64,000 bases of DNA, from assembly GCA_001942185.1 (NCBI GenBank), contig MKJV01000101.1:124001-188000 (forward strand). The letters are read 5' to 3'. The notes below the pieces were generated by a model. The model saw only the letters and a program-made list of their open reading frames with translations. It had not been told where the DNA came from and did not search any database. Position numbers and translations under genes: made by a program. Origin of the DNA: Pseudonocardia sp. CNS-004. Lineage in GTDB: Bacteria; Actinomycetota; Actinomycetes; Mycobacteriales; Pseudonocardiaceae. Of the stretch, positions 44,847-55,358 are shown piece after piece. Positions within the stretch are counted from its first letter, which is position 1, and every line of letters starts with the position of its first letter.

Positions 44847-45532
44847 CTACGGGCGCTGGTCGAGCTCGGATCGCCCGGTGCCGTTCGCCCCACCCGCGCC
44901 GAGGAGCGGTAGGCAGGCCTCCAGGCCCTCGACCTCCAGCGTCCACCCGGGCCGCACGAAGTCCTCGGGTGTGAGCACGAGGCGCACGTCCTCGGTGGGC
45001 GCCCGCGCCGGACGACCCACGTGGAGCCGTCGGTCCGGTAGCCCAGGCGGGCCGACACGGCGTGCGACGCCACGTTGTCGACGAACGCGTCCGACCGTGC
45101 GCGGACGGCTCCGAGGTGGTCGAACGCGAACGCGACCACCGCGGCCCGCATCTCGGTGCCCAGCCCGCGGCCCTGGTGGCGCATCCCGATCCAGGACCCG
45201 GTCCGGACCTCGCGGAGGGTCCGGAAGCCGGTGCCGGTCAGTCCTTGCATGCCGATCACCCGCCCGTCGCGGCGGACCAGGAAGTTGATCGTCCAGTCGG
45301 CGGGGTCGAGCCGGGCGCGCACACCCCAGTTGTGCTGCAGCACGCGGCGGCCCAGCTCGTGGGGCTCGGTGTCGGTCCACGGCACGAGGAACGGCATCTG
45401 CTCCGGCGGGTGCACCCCGCGGTAGGCCTCGTCGACGAGTTCGAGCAGCCCGGCGTCGTCATCGGGCCGCATCTCCAGCCGCGGTGTACGCAGCACGAGG
45501 TGATGCAGCGGCCATGGCTCCGGGCGGTCCAT
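44847..45532 (-). CDS. GNAT-family N-acetyltransferase, RimJ/RimL type (frameshifted)
   Basis: About 225 residues from ATG 45532: LVLRTPRLEMRPDDDAGLLE, SWIGMRHQGRGLGTEMRAAV with the acetyl-CoA loop HQGRGLG, and FVDNVASHAVSARLGYRTDG. A break near 45010 joins STWVVRRG to the last part (EDVRLVLTPEDFVRPGWTLE on). It probably modifies an N-terminal or small-molecule amine. Divergent from the quinone reductase-like gene. Confidence 0.8.
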
Positions 45533-45586
45533 GACCACACCCTGCTGGAGCAGCGCGCCCTCGCTCGACCGAATAACGTCAGCGGC

Positions 45587-46570
45587 ATGCATGCGATCAC
45601 GGTGCGGGAGCGGGTGGGCCGGAAGTGCTCGAGTGGACCGAGGTCGCCGACCCGGTCGCGGGACCGGGCGAGGTCGTCGTCGACGTCGTGGCGAGCGCGG
45701 TCAACCGTGCCGACCTGCTGCAGCGCCAGGGCTTCTACCCGCCGCCGCCCGGGGCGTCGGACGTCATCGGTCTCGAGTGCTCCGGCCGGGTCGCCGCGCT
45801 CGGCGACGGGCGCGAGGGCTGGCGGGTCGGCGACGAGGTGTGCGCGCTGCTCGCGGGCGGTGGGTACGCCGAGAAGGTCGCGGTGCCGGCCGCGCAGCTC
45901 CTGCCGATCCCGCAGGGCGTCGACATCGTGACGGCCGCCGGTCTGCCGAGGTGGCGTGCACGGTGTGGTCGAACGTCGTGGCCACTGGACGACTCGCCGC
46001 CGGCGAGACCTTCCTCGTGCAGGGCGGGAGCAGCGGCATCGGGAGCCACGCGATCCAGGTGGCCAAGGCGTTGGCGCCCGGGTGGCCGCCACCGCGGGTA
46101 CCCCGGACCGGCTGGAGCGCTGCCGCGCCCTCGGCGCCGACATCGTGATCGACTACCACGACGACGTCCCCGCGAAGCTGAAGGAGGCCACCGGCGGGCG
46201 CGGCGCCGACGTCATCCTCGACAACATGGGCGCGAAGGGCCTCGCCGCGAACATCGACAGCCTCGCACCCGACGGGCGTCTGCTGATCATCGGCATGCAG
46301 GGCGGCACGAAGGCCGAGATCAACCTGGGCAAGCTGCTGGTCAAGCGCGCCAGCGTCACGGCGATGGGGCTGCGCGGCCGCCCGGTGGACGGGCCGAACG
46401 GCAAGGGTGCGGTGGTCACCGGCGTCCGCGAGCAGATCTGGCCGATGTTCGCCGACGGACGGGTGCGGCCGATCGTGCACGGCAGCGTCGCACTGCCGGA
46501 CGTCGCGAAGGCACACGCCCAGCTCGAGGCGGGCGGCGTGATCGGGAAGATCCTGCTGCCCCTGCCCTGA
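45587..46570 (+). CDS. NAD(P)H quinone oxidoreductase, PIG3-like MDR protein (three frameshifts)
   Basis: About 325 residues. The zinc-free medium-chain reductase pattern is complete once frames are joined: GEVVVDVVASAVNRADLLQR, YPPPPGASDVIGLECSGRVA, the NADPH loop FLVQGGSSGIGSHAIQVAKA, and IVIDYHDDVPAKLKEATGGR. The end is GVIGKILLPLP. Breaks lie near 45630, 45955 and 46080. It reduces quinones or enones with NADPH. Immediately followed by bpa. Confidence 0.85.
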
Positions 46571-46592
46571 CGCACATCGCTACCGTGGTGGG

Positions 46593-47140
46593 GTGAGCCA
46601 GCCAACGGAGCAGAACAACGGGGACCAGCAGGTCATGGTCATCGGCCCGGACGGCAGCCGGTGGGTATGGCGCGCGTCCCGCAGTCCGGCGAGGACGCCG
46701 AGGAGCAGGGAGTGGGCTCCATGGTCGAGCAACCGGCCAAGGTCATGCGGATCGGCACGATGATCAAGCAGTTGCTCGAGGAGGTGCGCGCCGCGCCGCT
46801 CGACGAGGCCTCCCGCAACCGGCTCCGCGAGATCCACGAGAACTCGATAAAGGAGCTGGAGGACGGACTCGCGCCCGAGCTGCGCGAGGAGCTGGAGCGG
46901 CTCAGCCTCCCGTTCACCGACGACTCCACACCGTCGGACGCCGAGCTGCGGATCGCCCAGGCGCAGCTGGTCGGCTGGCTGGAGGGGTTGTTCCACGGCA
47001 TCCAGACGGCGCTGTTCGCCCAGCAGATGGCCGCCCGCCAGCAGCTGGAGCAGATGCGCCGCGGGCTCCCGCCCGGTGCGGTCCCCCAGCCCGGGCAGGA
47101 AGGCGGCGGCCTGGGCCGGGGCACGGGCCAGTACCTGTGA
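46593..47140 (+). CDS. bpa: Bacterial proteasome activator Bpa/PafE (frameshifted)
   Basis: About 180 residues. The core is nearly identical in text to Mycobacterium Rv3780: VEQPAKVMRIGTMIKQLLEE, RAAPLDEASRNRLREIH, SDAELRIAQAQLVGWLEGLF, and the C-terminal GQYL that docks into proteasome alpha-ring pockets. Bpa is a dodecameric ring that opens the 20S proteasome without ATP. GTG 46593 opens a start (VIGPDGSR) that needs one base near 46655 to join the core. It lies next to the arabinogalactan genes, as in Mycobacterium. Confidence 0.93.
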
Positions 47141-47227
47141 CGGTCGGGCGCACGCCCCAGGCCGGTTTCGGACCGTGACTACCACACCGCGCGGGACGGT
47201 CGGGTGAGCCGCCGGTACCCTCGCCTG

Positions 47228-48115
47228 GTGGCTCAGACGATGACCACCGGCGACGACCGGGCGGAGGGCTCGACCCCTGCCCGTCCCGTCGTGGTCGACG
47301 TCGCCGGCCCACGCAGCTGGCAGCGCGCGTTCGGTGATCTCGGCCAGGGCTGGAAGCAGCGCCCCCTGTGGGGCTACCTGGGCTGGCAGGACATCAAGCA
47401 GCGCTACCGCCGCTCGGTGCTCGGCCCGCTGTGGGTGAGCATCAGCATGGCGGTCGTCGCCACCGCGATGGGCATCCTCTACGGCGCGCTGTTCCAGATG
47501 GACATCGCCACGTTCCTGCCGTACGTGGCCACCGGCCTCCTGATCTGGAACTTCGTGAACGGCTGCATCCTCGAGGGCAGCGAGGTGTTCATCGCCAACG
47601 AGGGTCTGATCAAGTTCCTGCCCGCGCCGCTGTCGTTGCACGTGTACCGGCTCGTCTGGCGCCAGACGCTGTTCTTCCTGCACAACGCGGTCGTGTGGGC
47701 CGTACTGATGGTGATCTTCCCGCACCCGCTGGGGTGGTCGCTCCTGCTCACGTTGCCCGCGTTCGCGGTCCTCGTGGTCAACGGGGCGTGGATCGCGGTG
47801 CTCGCCGGCATCGTCGCCACCCGGTTCCGCGACATCCCGCCGATCATCGCAAGCCTCACCCAGCTGCTGTTCTTCATGACGCCGATCGTCTGGCAGTACG
47901 ACACGTTGCTGAAGAACCCGGCGGTGGCCGAGCGGGCGCGCATCGCCGAGCTCAACCCGGTGATGCACTTCGTGGAGATCCTGCGCCAGCCGCTCCTGGG
48001 CCAGCCGATCGTCTGGCGGCACTGGTACGTCGTCGCCGCGATCACGGTCGTCGGCTGCGTCGCCGCACTCGTCTTCCTCCGCAACTACCGCTCCCGCGTG
48101 GCGTACTGGGTCTGA
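47228..48115 (+). CDS. rfbD: ABC-2 type permease for galactan export (RfbD/Rv3783-like)
   Basis: This intact protein of about 295 residues is of the Wzm type. WGYLGWQDIKQRYRRSVLGP is the amphipathic entry motif, followed by six membrane segments (SISMAVVATAMGILYGALF, FLPYVATGLLIWNFVNG, LLFFMTPIVWQYD). It ends ALVFLRNYRSRVAYWV. With the ATPase 7 bp downstream it should form the exporter thought to carry lipid-linked galactan across the membrane in arabinogalactan synthesis. The start is uncertain: GTG 47204, GTG 47228 and ATG 47240 are in frame. Confidence 0.88.
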   Translation: MAQTMTTGDDRAEGSTPARPVVVDVAGPRSWQRAFGDLGQGWKQRPLWGYLGWQDIKQRYRRSVLGPLWVSISMAVVATAMGILYGALFQMDIATFLPYVATGLLIWNFVNGCILEGSEVFIANEGLIKFLPAPLSLHVYRLVWRQTLFFLHNAVVWAVLMVIFPHPLGWSLLLTLPAFAVLVVNGAWIAVLAGIVATRFRDIPPIIASLTQLLFFMTPIVWQYDTLLKNPAVAERARIAELNPVMHFVEILRQPLLGQPIVWRHWYVVAAITVVGCVAALVFLRNYRSRVAYWV

Positions 48116-48122
48116 GGAGCGC

Positions 48123-48886
48123 ATGGTCAGCATCGACATCGAGGGCGCCGCCGTCGACTTCCCCATCTTCGACGCCAAGACGCGGTCGCTGAAGAAGGCC
48201 GTGCTCGGGCGGGCGGGCGGGCGGATCGGCACCGAGTCGAAGGTCCCGATCATCGAGGCGCTGCGCGACGTCACGGTGTCGCTGCGCCGCGGCGACCGAG
48301 TGGCGCTCGTCGGGCACAACGGTGCCGGGAAGTCCACGTTGCTGCGGCTGATGTCGGGCATCTACGAGCCCACTCGGGGACACGCGCGTGTCGTCGGCAA
48401 GGTGGCGCCGGTGTTCGACCTGGCCGTCGGCATGGACCCGGAGATCTCCGGCTTCGAGAACATCCTGATCCGGGGCCTGTTCCTCGGTATGACCCGCAAG
48501 CAGATGGAGTCGCGGATCGACGACATCGCGGAGTTCACCGAGCTCGGCGACTACCTGTCGATGCCGTTGCGCACCTACTCCACCGGGATGCGGGTGCGGC
48601 TCGCGCTCGGCGTCGTCACCAGCATCGACCCGGAGATCCTGCTGCTCGACGAGGGCATCGGCGCCGTCGACGCCGAGTTCCTCGCCAAGCCCGCGACCGG
48701 CTCAACGAGCTCGTCGAACGATCGGGCATCCTGGTGTTCGCCTCCCACTCCGACGAGTTCCTCGCCGACCTGTGCGACACCGCGATCTGGATGGACCAGG
48801 GCACCATCCGCGAGCAGGGTTCGCTGCGCGAGGTGCTCCACCACTACAAGGGACGTGACGTGCTGGCCGAGATCGACGCCCGGTGA
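48123..48886 (+). CDS. rfbE: ABC transporter ATPase for galactan export (RfbE/Rv3781-like), frameshifted
   Basis: About 254 residues. Walker A is LVGHNGAGKSTLLRLMSG, the Q-loop region PVFDLAVGMDPEISGFENIL, the signature YSTGMRVRLALG, Walker B EILLLDEGIGAVDAEF and the switch His in VFASHSDEFLADLCD. A lost base near 48690 breaks the frame after FLAKA (restored RDRLNELVERSGILVFASHS). GAGGAG precedes ATG 48123. Its stop overlaps the GTG of the glycosyltransferase (GTGA). It powers the adjacent permease. Confidence 0.9.
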
Positions 48887-49809
48887 AACCTGCCCAGCTA
48901 CCGGCGGGATCTGTCGTCGCGGTGGTGGTCACCCGCCACCGCAACGAGCTGCTGGCGGAGTCGCTCGCCGCGCTCTCGAAGCAGACTCATCCGATCGCAC
49001 ACCTGATCGTCGTCGACAACGGCCCCGACCAGCCCGCGGAAGCGGTCGTCGACAGCTGCGACCTGCCGTCCACGTGGATCCCGTCCTGGACGAACCTCGG
49101 CGGGGCGGGTGGCTTCGCGCTCGGGATGCTGCACGCCCTGGCCATGGGCGCCGACTGGATCTGGCTCGGTGACGACGACGGCCTGCCCGCCGACGAGTCG
49201 ACCCTCGCCACGCTCGTCGACCTCGCCGAGCGTCGCAGGCTGGCCGCCGTCTCCCCGACGGTGGCCGACAAGGCCCGGCCCGACCGGCTCGCGTTCCCCG
49301 TCCGGCGCGGGCTCACCTGGCACCGGTTCCGTGCCGAGCTCGCGGCCGACGTCAAGCACGGCGCCGACGACGAGCTGCTGCCCGGGATCGCCGCCCTGAT
49401 GAACGGCGCGCTGTTCCGGGCGTCCACGCTCGCCGTCGTCGGTGTGCCGGACCTGCGGCTGTTCGTGCGCGGCGACGAGGTCGAGGTGCACCGCAGGCTC
49501 GTGCGCTCCGGGCTCCCGTTCGGCACGTCGCTGCGCGCGGCGTACCTGCACCCTGCGGGCGGCGACGACGACAAGCCGATGCTCGGCGGCCGGCTGCACG
49601 CCCGCGACCCCGACGACCCGGTCAAGCGCTACTACACCTACCGCAACCGCGGCTTCCTGGTGTCCCAGCCGGGGATGCGCAAGGTCGGGGCGCTGGAGGT
49701 GCCGCGGTTCGCCTGGTACTTCCTGGTGACGAAGCGCAACCCGCGCGAGTTCATGCAGTGGGCCCAGCTGGTCCGTCAGGGCCGGGCGGAGCGTTTCCGT
49801 CGCCCCTGA
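48883..49809 (+). CDS. glfT1: Galactofuranosyltransferase GlfT1
   Basis: This intact GT2-family protein of 308 residues has the start GSVVAVVVTRHRNELLAESL, the metal-binding DDD in WIWLGDDDGLPAD, NLGGAGGFALGMLHALAMGA and RLFVRGDEVEVHRRLVRSGL. Its place after RfbD/RfbE genes matches Rv3782, which adds the first galactofuranose residues to the decaprenyl-linked linker. Cytoplasmic, membrane-associated. Length is close to the mycobacterial enzyme (304). Confidence 0.9.
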   Translation: MKPAQLPAGSVVAVVVTRHRNELLAESLAALSKQTHPIAHLIVVDNGPDQPAEAVVDSCDLPSTWIPSWTNLGGAGGFALGMLHALAMGADWIWLGDDDGLPADESTLATLVDLAERRRLAAVSPTVADKARPDRLAFPVRRGLTWHRFRAELAADVKHGADDELLPGIAALMNGALFRASTLAVVGVPDLRLFVRGDEVEVHRRLVRSGLPFGTSLRAAYLHPAGGDDDKPMLGGRLHARDPDDPVKRYYTYRNRGFLVSQPGMRKVGALEVPRFAWYFLVTKRNPREFMQWAQLVRQGRAERFRRP

Positions 49810-49824
49810 CCGGTCGGTGCGCCG

Positions 49825-50235
49825 TCAGCGGCGGAAGACGACCGTGCGCAACATCACGAAGTTGATGATGGTGGCCGTGCCCTGGGCGATCACGAAGGCC
49901 ACGGTCATGCGGAACGGCAGCTCCGGCAGCACGGTGAGCATGAGGCCGTTCATGCCGACGTTGATCGCGAACGTGGTGCCGTAGAGGAGCAGGAACCCCG
50001 CGAAGCGGGCCGGGCCGCCGTCGCTGGCGAACGTGAACCGGCGGTTGAGCAGGTAGGCGGTGGTGGTGCCGACGATGAAGCCGATGGCCTTCGCCCCGTG
50101 CACCCACAGACCGAGGGTGAACAGGGACAGGTAGACCGTCAGGTCGACGCAGGCGGAGAACCCGCCGACCGCGACGAACCGGCCCAGCTGCGCGGCGAGG
50201 CCGGGCTGGGCCGGTGCGGGTGCGGGCGCGGTCAC
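49825..50235 (-). CDS. GtrA-family membrane protein (Rv3789-like)
   Basis: This intact protein of 136 residues has four membrane segments: FVAVGGFSACVDLTVYLSLF, AIGFIVGTTTAYLLNRRFTF, LLYGTTFAINVGMNGLMLTV and FVIAQGTATIINFVMLRTVV. The NRRFTF motif is typical of GtrA. Its place in the arabinogalactan region suggests the equivalent of Rv3789, which in mycobacteria helps recruit or supply the decaprenyl-phosphoarabinose pathway. Here it is on the opposite strand, converging on glfT1 with a 15-bp gap. Confidence 0.82.
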   Translation of the reverse strand: MTAPAPAPAQPGLAAQLGRFVAVGGFSACVDLTVYLSLFTLGLWVHGAKAIGFIVGTTTAYLLNRRFTFASDGGPARFAGFLLLYGTTFAINVGMNGLMLTVLPELPFRMTVAFVIAQGTATIINFVMLRTVVFRR

Positions 50236-50238
50236 CGG

Positions 50239-51426
50239 TCAAGGGTATCGAGTGGCTGCGGTCCGCGCCGCGAGGACCGCCACCAGACCGAGCGCGGCGA
50301 CCGCCGCGCCTGCCGCGGGCGGGCCGGTGACACCGAGCGGGGTGTCGATCGCCAGCCCGCCGACGTACGCGCCGAGCGCGGCGCCCGTGTTCGTCGCCGA
50401 GCCGCCCGCCGCGGCGGCGAGCAGTGGCGCGCCGGCGGCCTGGTCGATCAGCCGGGTCATGAACGGCGCGACCATGGCGAACGCCCCGGCCCCGACGACC
50501 ACGAGTAGGACCGGGGCCACGACCGGCGAGTGGGCCCCGGCGGCCAGCCCCAGCAGTCCGGCCGCGAGCACCGCGAGCGCGATGCCGAGCACCCGGAGCT
50601 GGGCCCTGCCCCCGAACCTGCCCCCGATGGAGTTGCCGACGAGGAGCCCGATCCCGAACAGGACGAGCAGCGGGGCGATCGCCTCGGGCGGGTAACCGCC
50701 GGCGGAGGTCAGCAGTGGCGCGATGTAGGTGTAGGCCGCGAAGAGGCCGCCCGGCCCGGCCATGCCGATCGCGAGCGTGAGCCACACCTGCCTGTTCCCG
50801 AACGCCCCCAGCCCGCCTCGCAACGTGGTGCGCGTCGGCGGAGGTGTCGCGGGCACCGCGGCGACCGCCGCCAGCGCAGCAGCTCCCAGCACGGCGACGG
50901 CCCAGAAGGTGGCACGCCAGCCCAGCAGCTGCCCCACGAGCGCGCCCAGCGGGCTGCCGGCGACGTTGGCCGCTGTGCCGCCGGCGAACACGAGTGCGAT
51001 GGCGCGGGCCCGCAGGGACGGCGACACCAGGTCGGCGGCGACGACGGATGCGGTGGCGAGGAACGCGCCCTGCCCCAGCGCGCTGACGACCCGGCCCGCC
51101 ATGAGCAGTCCGTACGAGCCCGCGACGGCGGACAGCACGTTCCCCGCGACGAACACGGCCGCGGCGAACACCAGGAGCCGCCTGCGGCGGACCCGGGTTC
51201 CCGCCACGACGAACAGCGGGCCGCCGACGACGATGGCCGCCGCATAGCCGGAGATGAGCAGGCCCGCCGTCGAGATGCCGACGCCCAGGTCAGCGGCGAC
51301 GTCGGGCAGCAGGCCCGCGATCACGAACTCGGCCGTGCACATCACGAACGCGCCGGCCGCGAGCGCGAGCAGCGCAACGCGCGGGAACGAGCGGGACACC
51401 GGCGGGGCGGCGGTGACGACGGACAT
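50239..51426 (-). CDS. MFS transporter, arabinose-efflux/chloramphenicol-resistance type
   Basis: An intact protein of 395 residues with twelve membrane segments. The opening VALLALAAGAFVMCTAEFVI, AGLLPDVAADLGVGISTAGL is the hallmark of the DHA1/AraJ-Cml group; GAFLATASVVAADLVSPSLR and GNVLSAVAGSYGLLMAGRV follow. It probably exports drugs or sugars. ATG 51426 starts 29 bp after the FMN reductase stop, and its end is 3 bp from the GtrA start, so the three may share a transcript. Confidence 0.88.
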   Translation of the reverse strand: MSVVTAAPPVSRSFPRVALLALAAGAFVMCTAEFVIAGLLPDVAADLGVGISTAGLLISGYAAAIVVGGPLFVVAGTRVRRRRLLVFAAAVFVAGNVLSAVAGSYGLLMAGRVVSALGQGAFLATASVVAADLVSPSLRARAIALVFAGGTAANVAGSPLGALVGQLLGWRATFWAVAVLGAAALAAVAAVPATPPPTRTTLRGGLGAFGNRQVWLTLAIGMAGPGGLFAAYTYIAPLLTSAGGYPPEAIAPLLVLFGIGLLVGNSIGGRFGGRAQLRVLGIALAVLAAGLLGLAAGAHSPVVAPVLLVVVGAGAFAMVAPFMTRLIDQAAGAPLLAAAAGGSATNTGAALGAYVGGLAIDTPLGVTGPPAAGAAVAALGLVAVLAARTAATRYP

Positions 51427-51455
51427 CAGGAGCTCCTCTCGGTGGTCGAGCCGAG

Positions 51456-52037
51456 TCAGCTCGCCACGGCGAGGTCGGGTCGCGTCGCGGTCTGCAGGGC
51501 GGAGACCAGATCGGCGAGGGCGGCCGTATGGGCGGCGTCGCGGAGCACGTCGGTGCCGGGCTCGAACGCCTGGTGGGCGCGGGGCAGGGAGAACGAGGGC
51601 TCCACGACCTGGCTGCCGACGATCCGCAGCACCTTGGCGAGGTGCTCGGCCGCCCATGCGCCGCCGTACTCGCCGGGGCCGGCGCTGGTGACCCCGACGG
51701 GCTTGCCGGTGAGCACCGAGTCGCCGTAGGGCCGCGATGCCCAGTCCAGCGCGTTCTTGAGCTGGCCAGGGATCGAGCCGTTGTACTCGGGGGTGGAGAT
51801 CAGCAGGGCGTCGGCGCCGGCGATCGCGGAGCGCATGTCCGCCACGCACGCCGGGGCGTCGTCCTCGCCGTCCTCGTTGAACGGCGGGATGGCGCCGATG
51901 CCGCGCCAGAGCTCGACCCACGTGTCGTCGCCGGAGACGGCAGCGGCGACCCGCAGCAGGCCGGTGTTGACCGAGTCGGCGCGCAGGCTGCCGGAGATGG
52001 CGAGGATGCGGGTGGCGGAGGGGCGGGTGCTGTCCAT
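51456..52037 (-). CDS. NAD(P)H-dependent FMN reductase
   Basis: This intact protein of 193 residues has a flavodoxin-like fold: LAISGSLRADSVNTGLLRVA binds FMN phosphate, LLISTPEYNGSIPGQLKNAL is the second signature, followed by DWASRPYGDSVLTGKPVGVT. Members reduce FMN, quinones, azo dyes or chromate. Divergent from the AfsR-like regulator gene across 114 bp and upstream of the MFS gene. Confidence 0.88.
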   Translation of the reverse strand: MDSTRPSATRILAISGSLRADSVNTGLLRVAAAVSGDDTWVELWRGIGAIPPFNEDGEDDAPACVADMRSAIAGADALLISTPEYNGSIPGQLKNALDWASRPYGDSVLTGKPVGVTSAGPGEYGGAWAAEHLAKVLRIVGSQVVEPSFSLPRAHQAFEPGTDVLRDAAHTAALADLVSALQTATRPDLAVAS

Positions 52038-52151
52038 CGGTCTTCCTCTCGGGTTTGTCTACGACGAGACCGAGACTGGGCTCCCGCACTTACCGCTCAC
52101 TTCTCATCCGCTGACGGCCCACCGACCGGGCCACCCGTTACCGTCGTCAGC

Positions 52152-55100
52152 GTGCGATTCGAGGTGCTCGGACCGCTGGCGGTGTGGACCGACGCCGGCG
52201 CGCCGGTGGTCGTACCGGGTGCGAAGGTCCGTGCCCTCCTCGCCGACCTGCTGGTGCACCGCGGCAGCTGGTGACCGCCGACCGCCTCATCGAGGATCTC
52301 TGGGGATCGGACGCTCCGCGGCAGCCGCTCGGCGCACTGCAGGCGAAGGTCTCGCAGCTGCGGCGCGCCCTCGACGGCGCCGAGCCGGGCGCCCGCGGGC
52401 TCGTGGTCTCACGCGGGCCCGGCTACGTCCTCGACGTGCCGGCATCCGCGGTGGACGCCGGGCGGTTCGCGGAGCTGGTGGGGGCGGCGCGCGGCGTCGA
52501 GCGACCCGTTGCGGTCGAGCACCTTGCGGAGGCGCTCGCGCTGTGGCGCGGGCCGCGTTCGCCGACGTCGCCGACGAGGAGTTCGCCGTGGCGACCATCG
52601 CGGAGCTGGAGGAGCTGCGCCTCGGCGCCGTCGAGCAGCACGCCGAGGCCCGCCTGGAGCTGGGCGAGGTCGACGGTGTGATCGGCGAGCTGAACACCGT
52701 GCTCGACCAGCACCCGTTGCGGGAGAAGCTGCAGGCCACCCGGCTGCGCGCGCTGTACCGGGCCGGCAGGCAGGCCGAGGCACTGCAACGCTACGACGAG
52801 CTACGCATCCGGCTCCGGGACGAGCTCGGCCTCGATCCCGGGCCCGAGCTCGTCGAGCTGCACCGGGCGATACTGGCCCAGCAGCCCGCGCTGGACGCGC
52901 CCGCGAGCAGCACGGCGCCGCGCACGAACCTGCCGGCGGAGTGGGACGAGATGGTCGGCCGCGACGGTGCCGTCGCGGATCTGCACGCCGTGCTCGGCTC
53001 GGCCCGGCTCGTGACGCTCACCGGCCCGGGCGGGGTCGGCAAGACCCGGCTGGCCATCGAGACCGCCCGTCGGCTCGTCACCCGGATGCGCAACGGCGTG
53101 TGGCTGGTCGAGCTGGCCGGTGTCGGCGGCCGGCACGGCCACCCGATCGACGAGCTGACAGACCTCGTGGCCACCGCACTCGCACTGCACGACGACACCT
53201 CGGCCACGGCAGCCGTCGACCCGCTCGACCGGATCGCCGACGCGTCGCGGACCGGCAGGTGCTGCTCCTGCTCGACAACTGCGAGCGGATCGTCGAGCCC
53301 GTCGCCGAGCTGGTCAGCGCGCTGCTGCGCCGTGCGCCGGGCCTGAGGGTGCTCGCGACCAGCCGGGAGCCGCTCGGCCTGCGCGGTGAGGTCGTGCGGC
53401 CGGTCCCGGCCCTCGATCTGCCCGCCGAGGCGGCCGATCCCGCCGGCTCGGCCGCCGTCCGGCTCTTCGTCGCCCGCGCGGCCGCCGCGGCACCGGGGTT
53501 CGCGCTCACGCCGGCGAACGCCGCCGTCGTCGCCGCGGTGTGCCGTCGGCTCGACGGCCTCCCGCTCGCTCTGGAGCTGGCCGCGGCCCGCGTGCGCACC
53601 CTCGGTCTCGCCGAGCTGGCCGCGCGCCTCGACGACCGGTTCCGCGTGCTCGGCTCCGGCCCGCGCGACGCTCCCCCGCGACAGCGGACGCTGCGCGCCG
53701 TCATGGACTGGAGCTGGGAGCCGCTGTCGGGGTCCGAGCAGGCGGTGCTGCGGCGCCTCGCGGTGACCGCCGACGGCTGCACGGCCGGGCTCGCCGAGCA
53801 GGTGTGCGCCGGGGAGCCGGTCGCCGCCGACGACGTGCTCGGGCTGCTGGCCCGGCTCGTCGACCGCTCCCTGGTGCTGCCGGTCGACCAGGGTGGTCGC
53901 ATCCGCTACCGGCTGCTGGAGACGGTCGCGGCCTACGCGGGTGAACGGCTGCGGGAGGCCGGCGAGGAGGACGCCGCCCGGTCCCGCCACGCCGTCGCCT
54001 GCGCCGAGCTCGCCGAGCCGGCCGCGTCCCGGCTGCGCGGCGGGGACCAGCAGGAGTGGCTCCAGCGCCTCGACGTCGAGGCGGCGAACATGCGCGCGGC
54101 GCTGGACACCGCCGTCGCCCGGCCCGATCCCGCGCTCGCGCTGCGCCTGGTGGGCGCGCTCACCTGGTACTGGTTCCTCCGCGGACGGCACCGCACGGCC
54201 GCGAGATCCCTCACCGCGGCGCTGCGGATCACCGGACCGACACCCTCGGTCGCGCGGGCCGACGCCCGAGCCGCACTCGCCTCCGTCACCATCCGGGAAC
54301 GCGGTGTCGACGATCCGGCGGCGCACAGCCGCGCCGCGCTCGCCGAGTACGACGATCTCGACGTGCCCGGGGCGCTCGCCCACTCCCGGTGGTTGCACTC
54401 GTACGTCATGAGCGGGATCGGCGAGCTGGAGGAGTGCGAGCGCCTCTCCACGGCGGCGCTCACCACGTTCCGCGAGCTGGACGACGTCTGGGGCATCGCC
54501 GCCGCGGTGCGCGACGTGGGCATGCACGCCATGACCCGCGGCCGGCTGGTCGAGGCCCGGCTGGCGGCGGAGGAGAGCGCGCGGCTGTTCGAGGAGCTGG
54601 GTGACCGGTGGGGCCTGGGAAGCGCGGCCGAGCTGCTCGGCACCCTCGACGAGATCGCCGGCGACACCGGGTCGGCCGCGCGGCGGCACCGGGACGGCCT
54701 GCGCTGGGCCGAGGAACTGCAGCTGTGGCCGGTGATGATCGACCACGTGAGCCGCCTCGGCCGGATCGCCGCCCTGACCGGCGACACTGCGCTCGCCGAC
54801 GTGCACCACCACCGCGCCCTGACGCTCGCCCGGGAGCAGGGCTACGAGTCCAAGGCCGTCTACGCCCAGCTCGGCCTGGGCATGGTGGCCCGTCGCACCG
54901 GCCGGCTCGACGAGGCGCAACACCACCTGGCGGCCGTACACGAGTGGCACCGCACCGCCGGGTACGAGCCGGGGAAGGCGCTCACGTTCGCCGAGCTCGG
55001 GTTCCTCGCGGAGCAGCGTGGCGACGCGGAGAACGCACGCCGTCTGCACACCGAGGGCCTCGCGGTCGCGCGCCGGACCGGCGACCCGCGAGCGGTCGCG

Positions 55101-55358
55101 CTCGCCATCGAAGGTCTGGCGGGCGAGCGCGCGCTGAGCGGCGAGCACCGCCACGCGGCCCGCCTGCTCGGCACCGCGGCGGTCGCCCGGGCGGGAGCAG
55201 GCGAGATGAAGGCCCACGACCGCGGTGACGTCGACCGGACCACCGCGACCGCGCGAGCAGCGCTGGGCGACGGTTTCGACGCGGAGTTCGCCCGGGGCGC
55301 CGACTTCGATGTCGATGCCGTGGTGGCGCCGCTGCTGGAGGCAGGATGGGGCAGGTGA
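52152..55358 (+). CDS. AfsR/BTAD-type ATPase transcriptional regulator (three frameshifts)
   Basis: About 1070 residues from GTG 52152. Domain order: OmpR-like DNA-binding (VTADRLIEDLWG; LQAKVSQLRRALDG), BTAD domain (HPLREKLQATRLRALYRAGR), NB-ARC ATPase with P-loop LTGPGGVGKTRLAIETA and LLLLDNCERI, RVLATSREPL, winged helix (QRTLRAVMDWSWEPLSGSEQ), then TPR-like helices to the end. Breaks lie near 52262, 52555 and 53255. Such regulators control secondary metabolism or stress genes. Its stop overlaps the DUF885 gene start by 13 bases, so the two are co-expressed. Confidence 0.87.

Noticed and set aside
46580..48361. A 593-codon minus-strand frame opposite bpa, rfbD and rfbE
   Set aside because: All three plus-strand genes are confidently identified and in conserved order, so the antisense frame is chance openness of GC-rich DNA.
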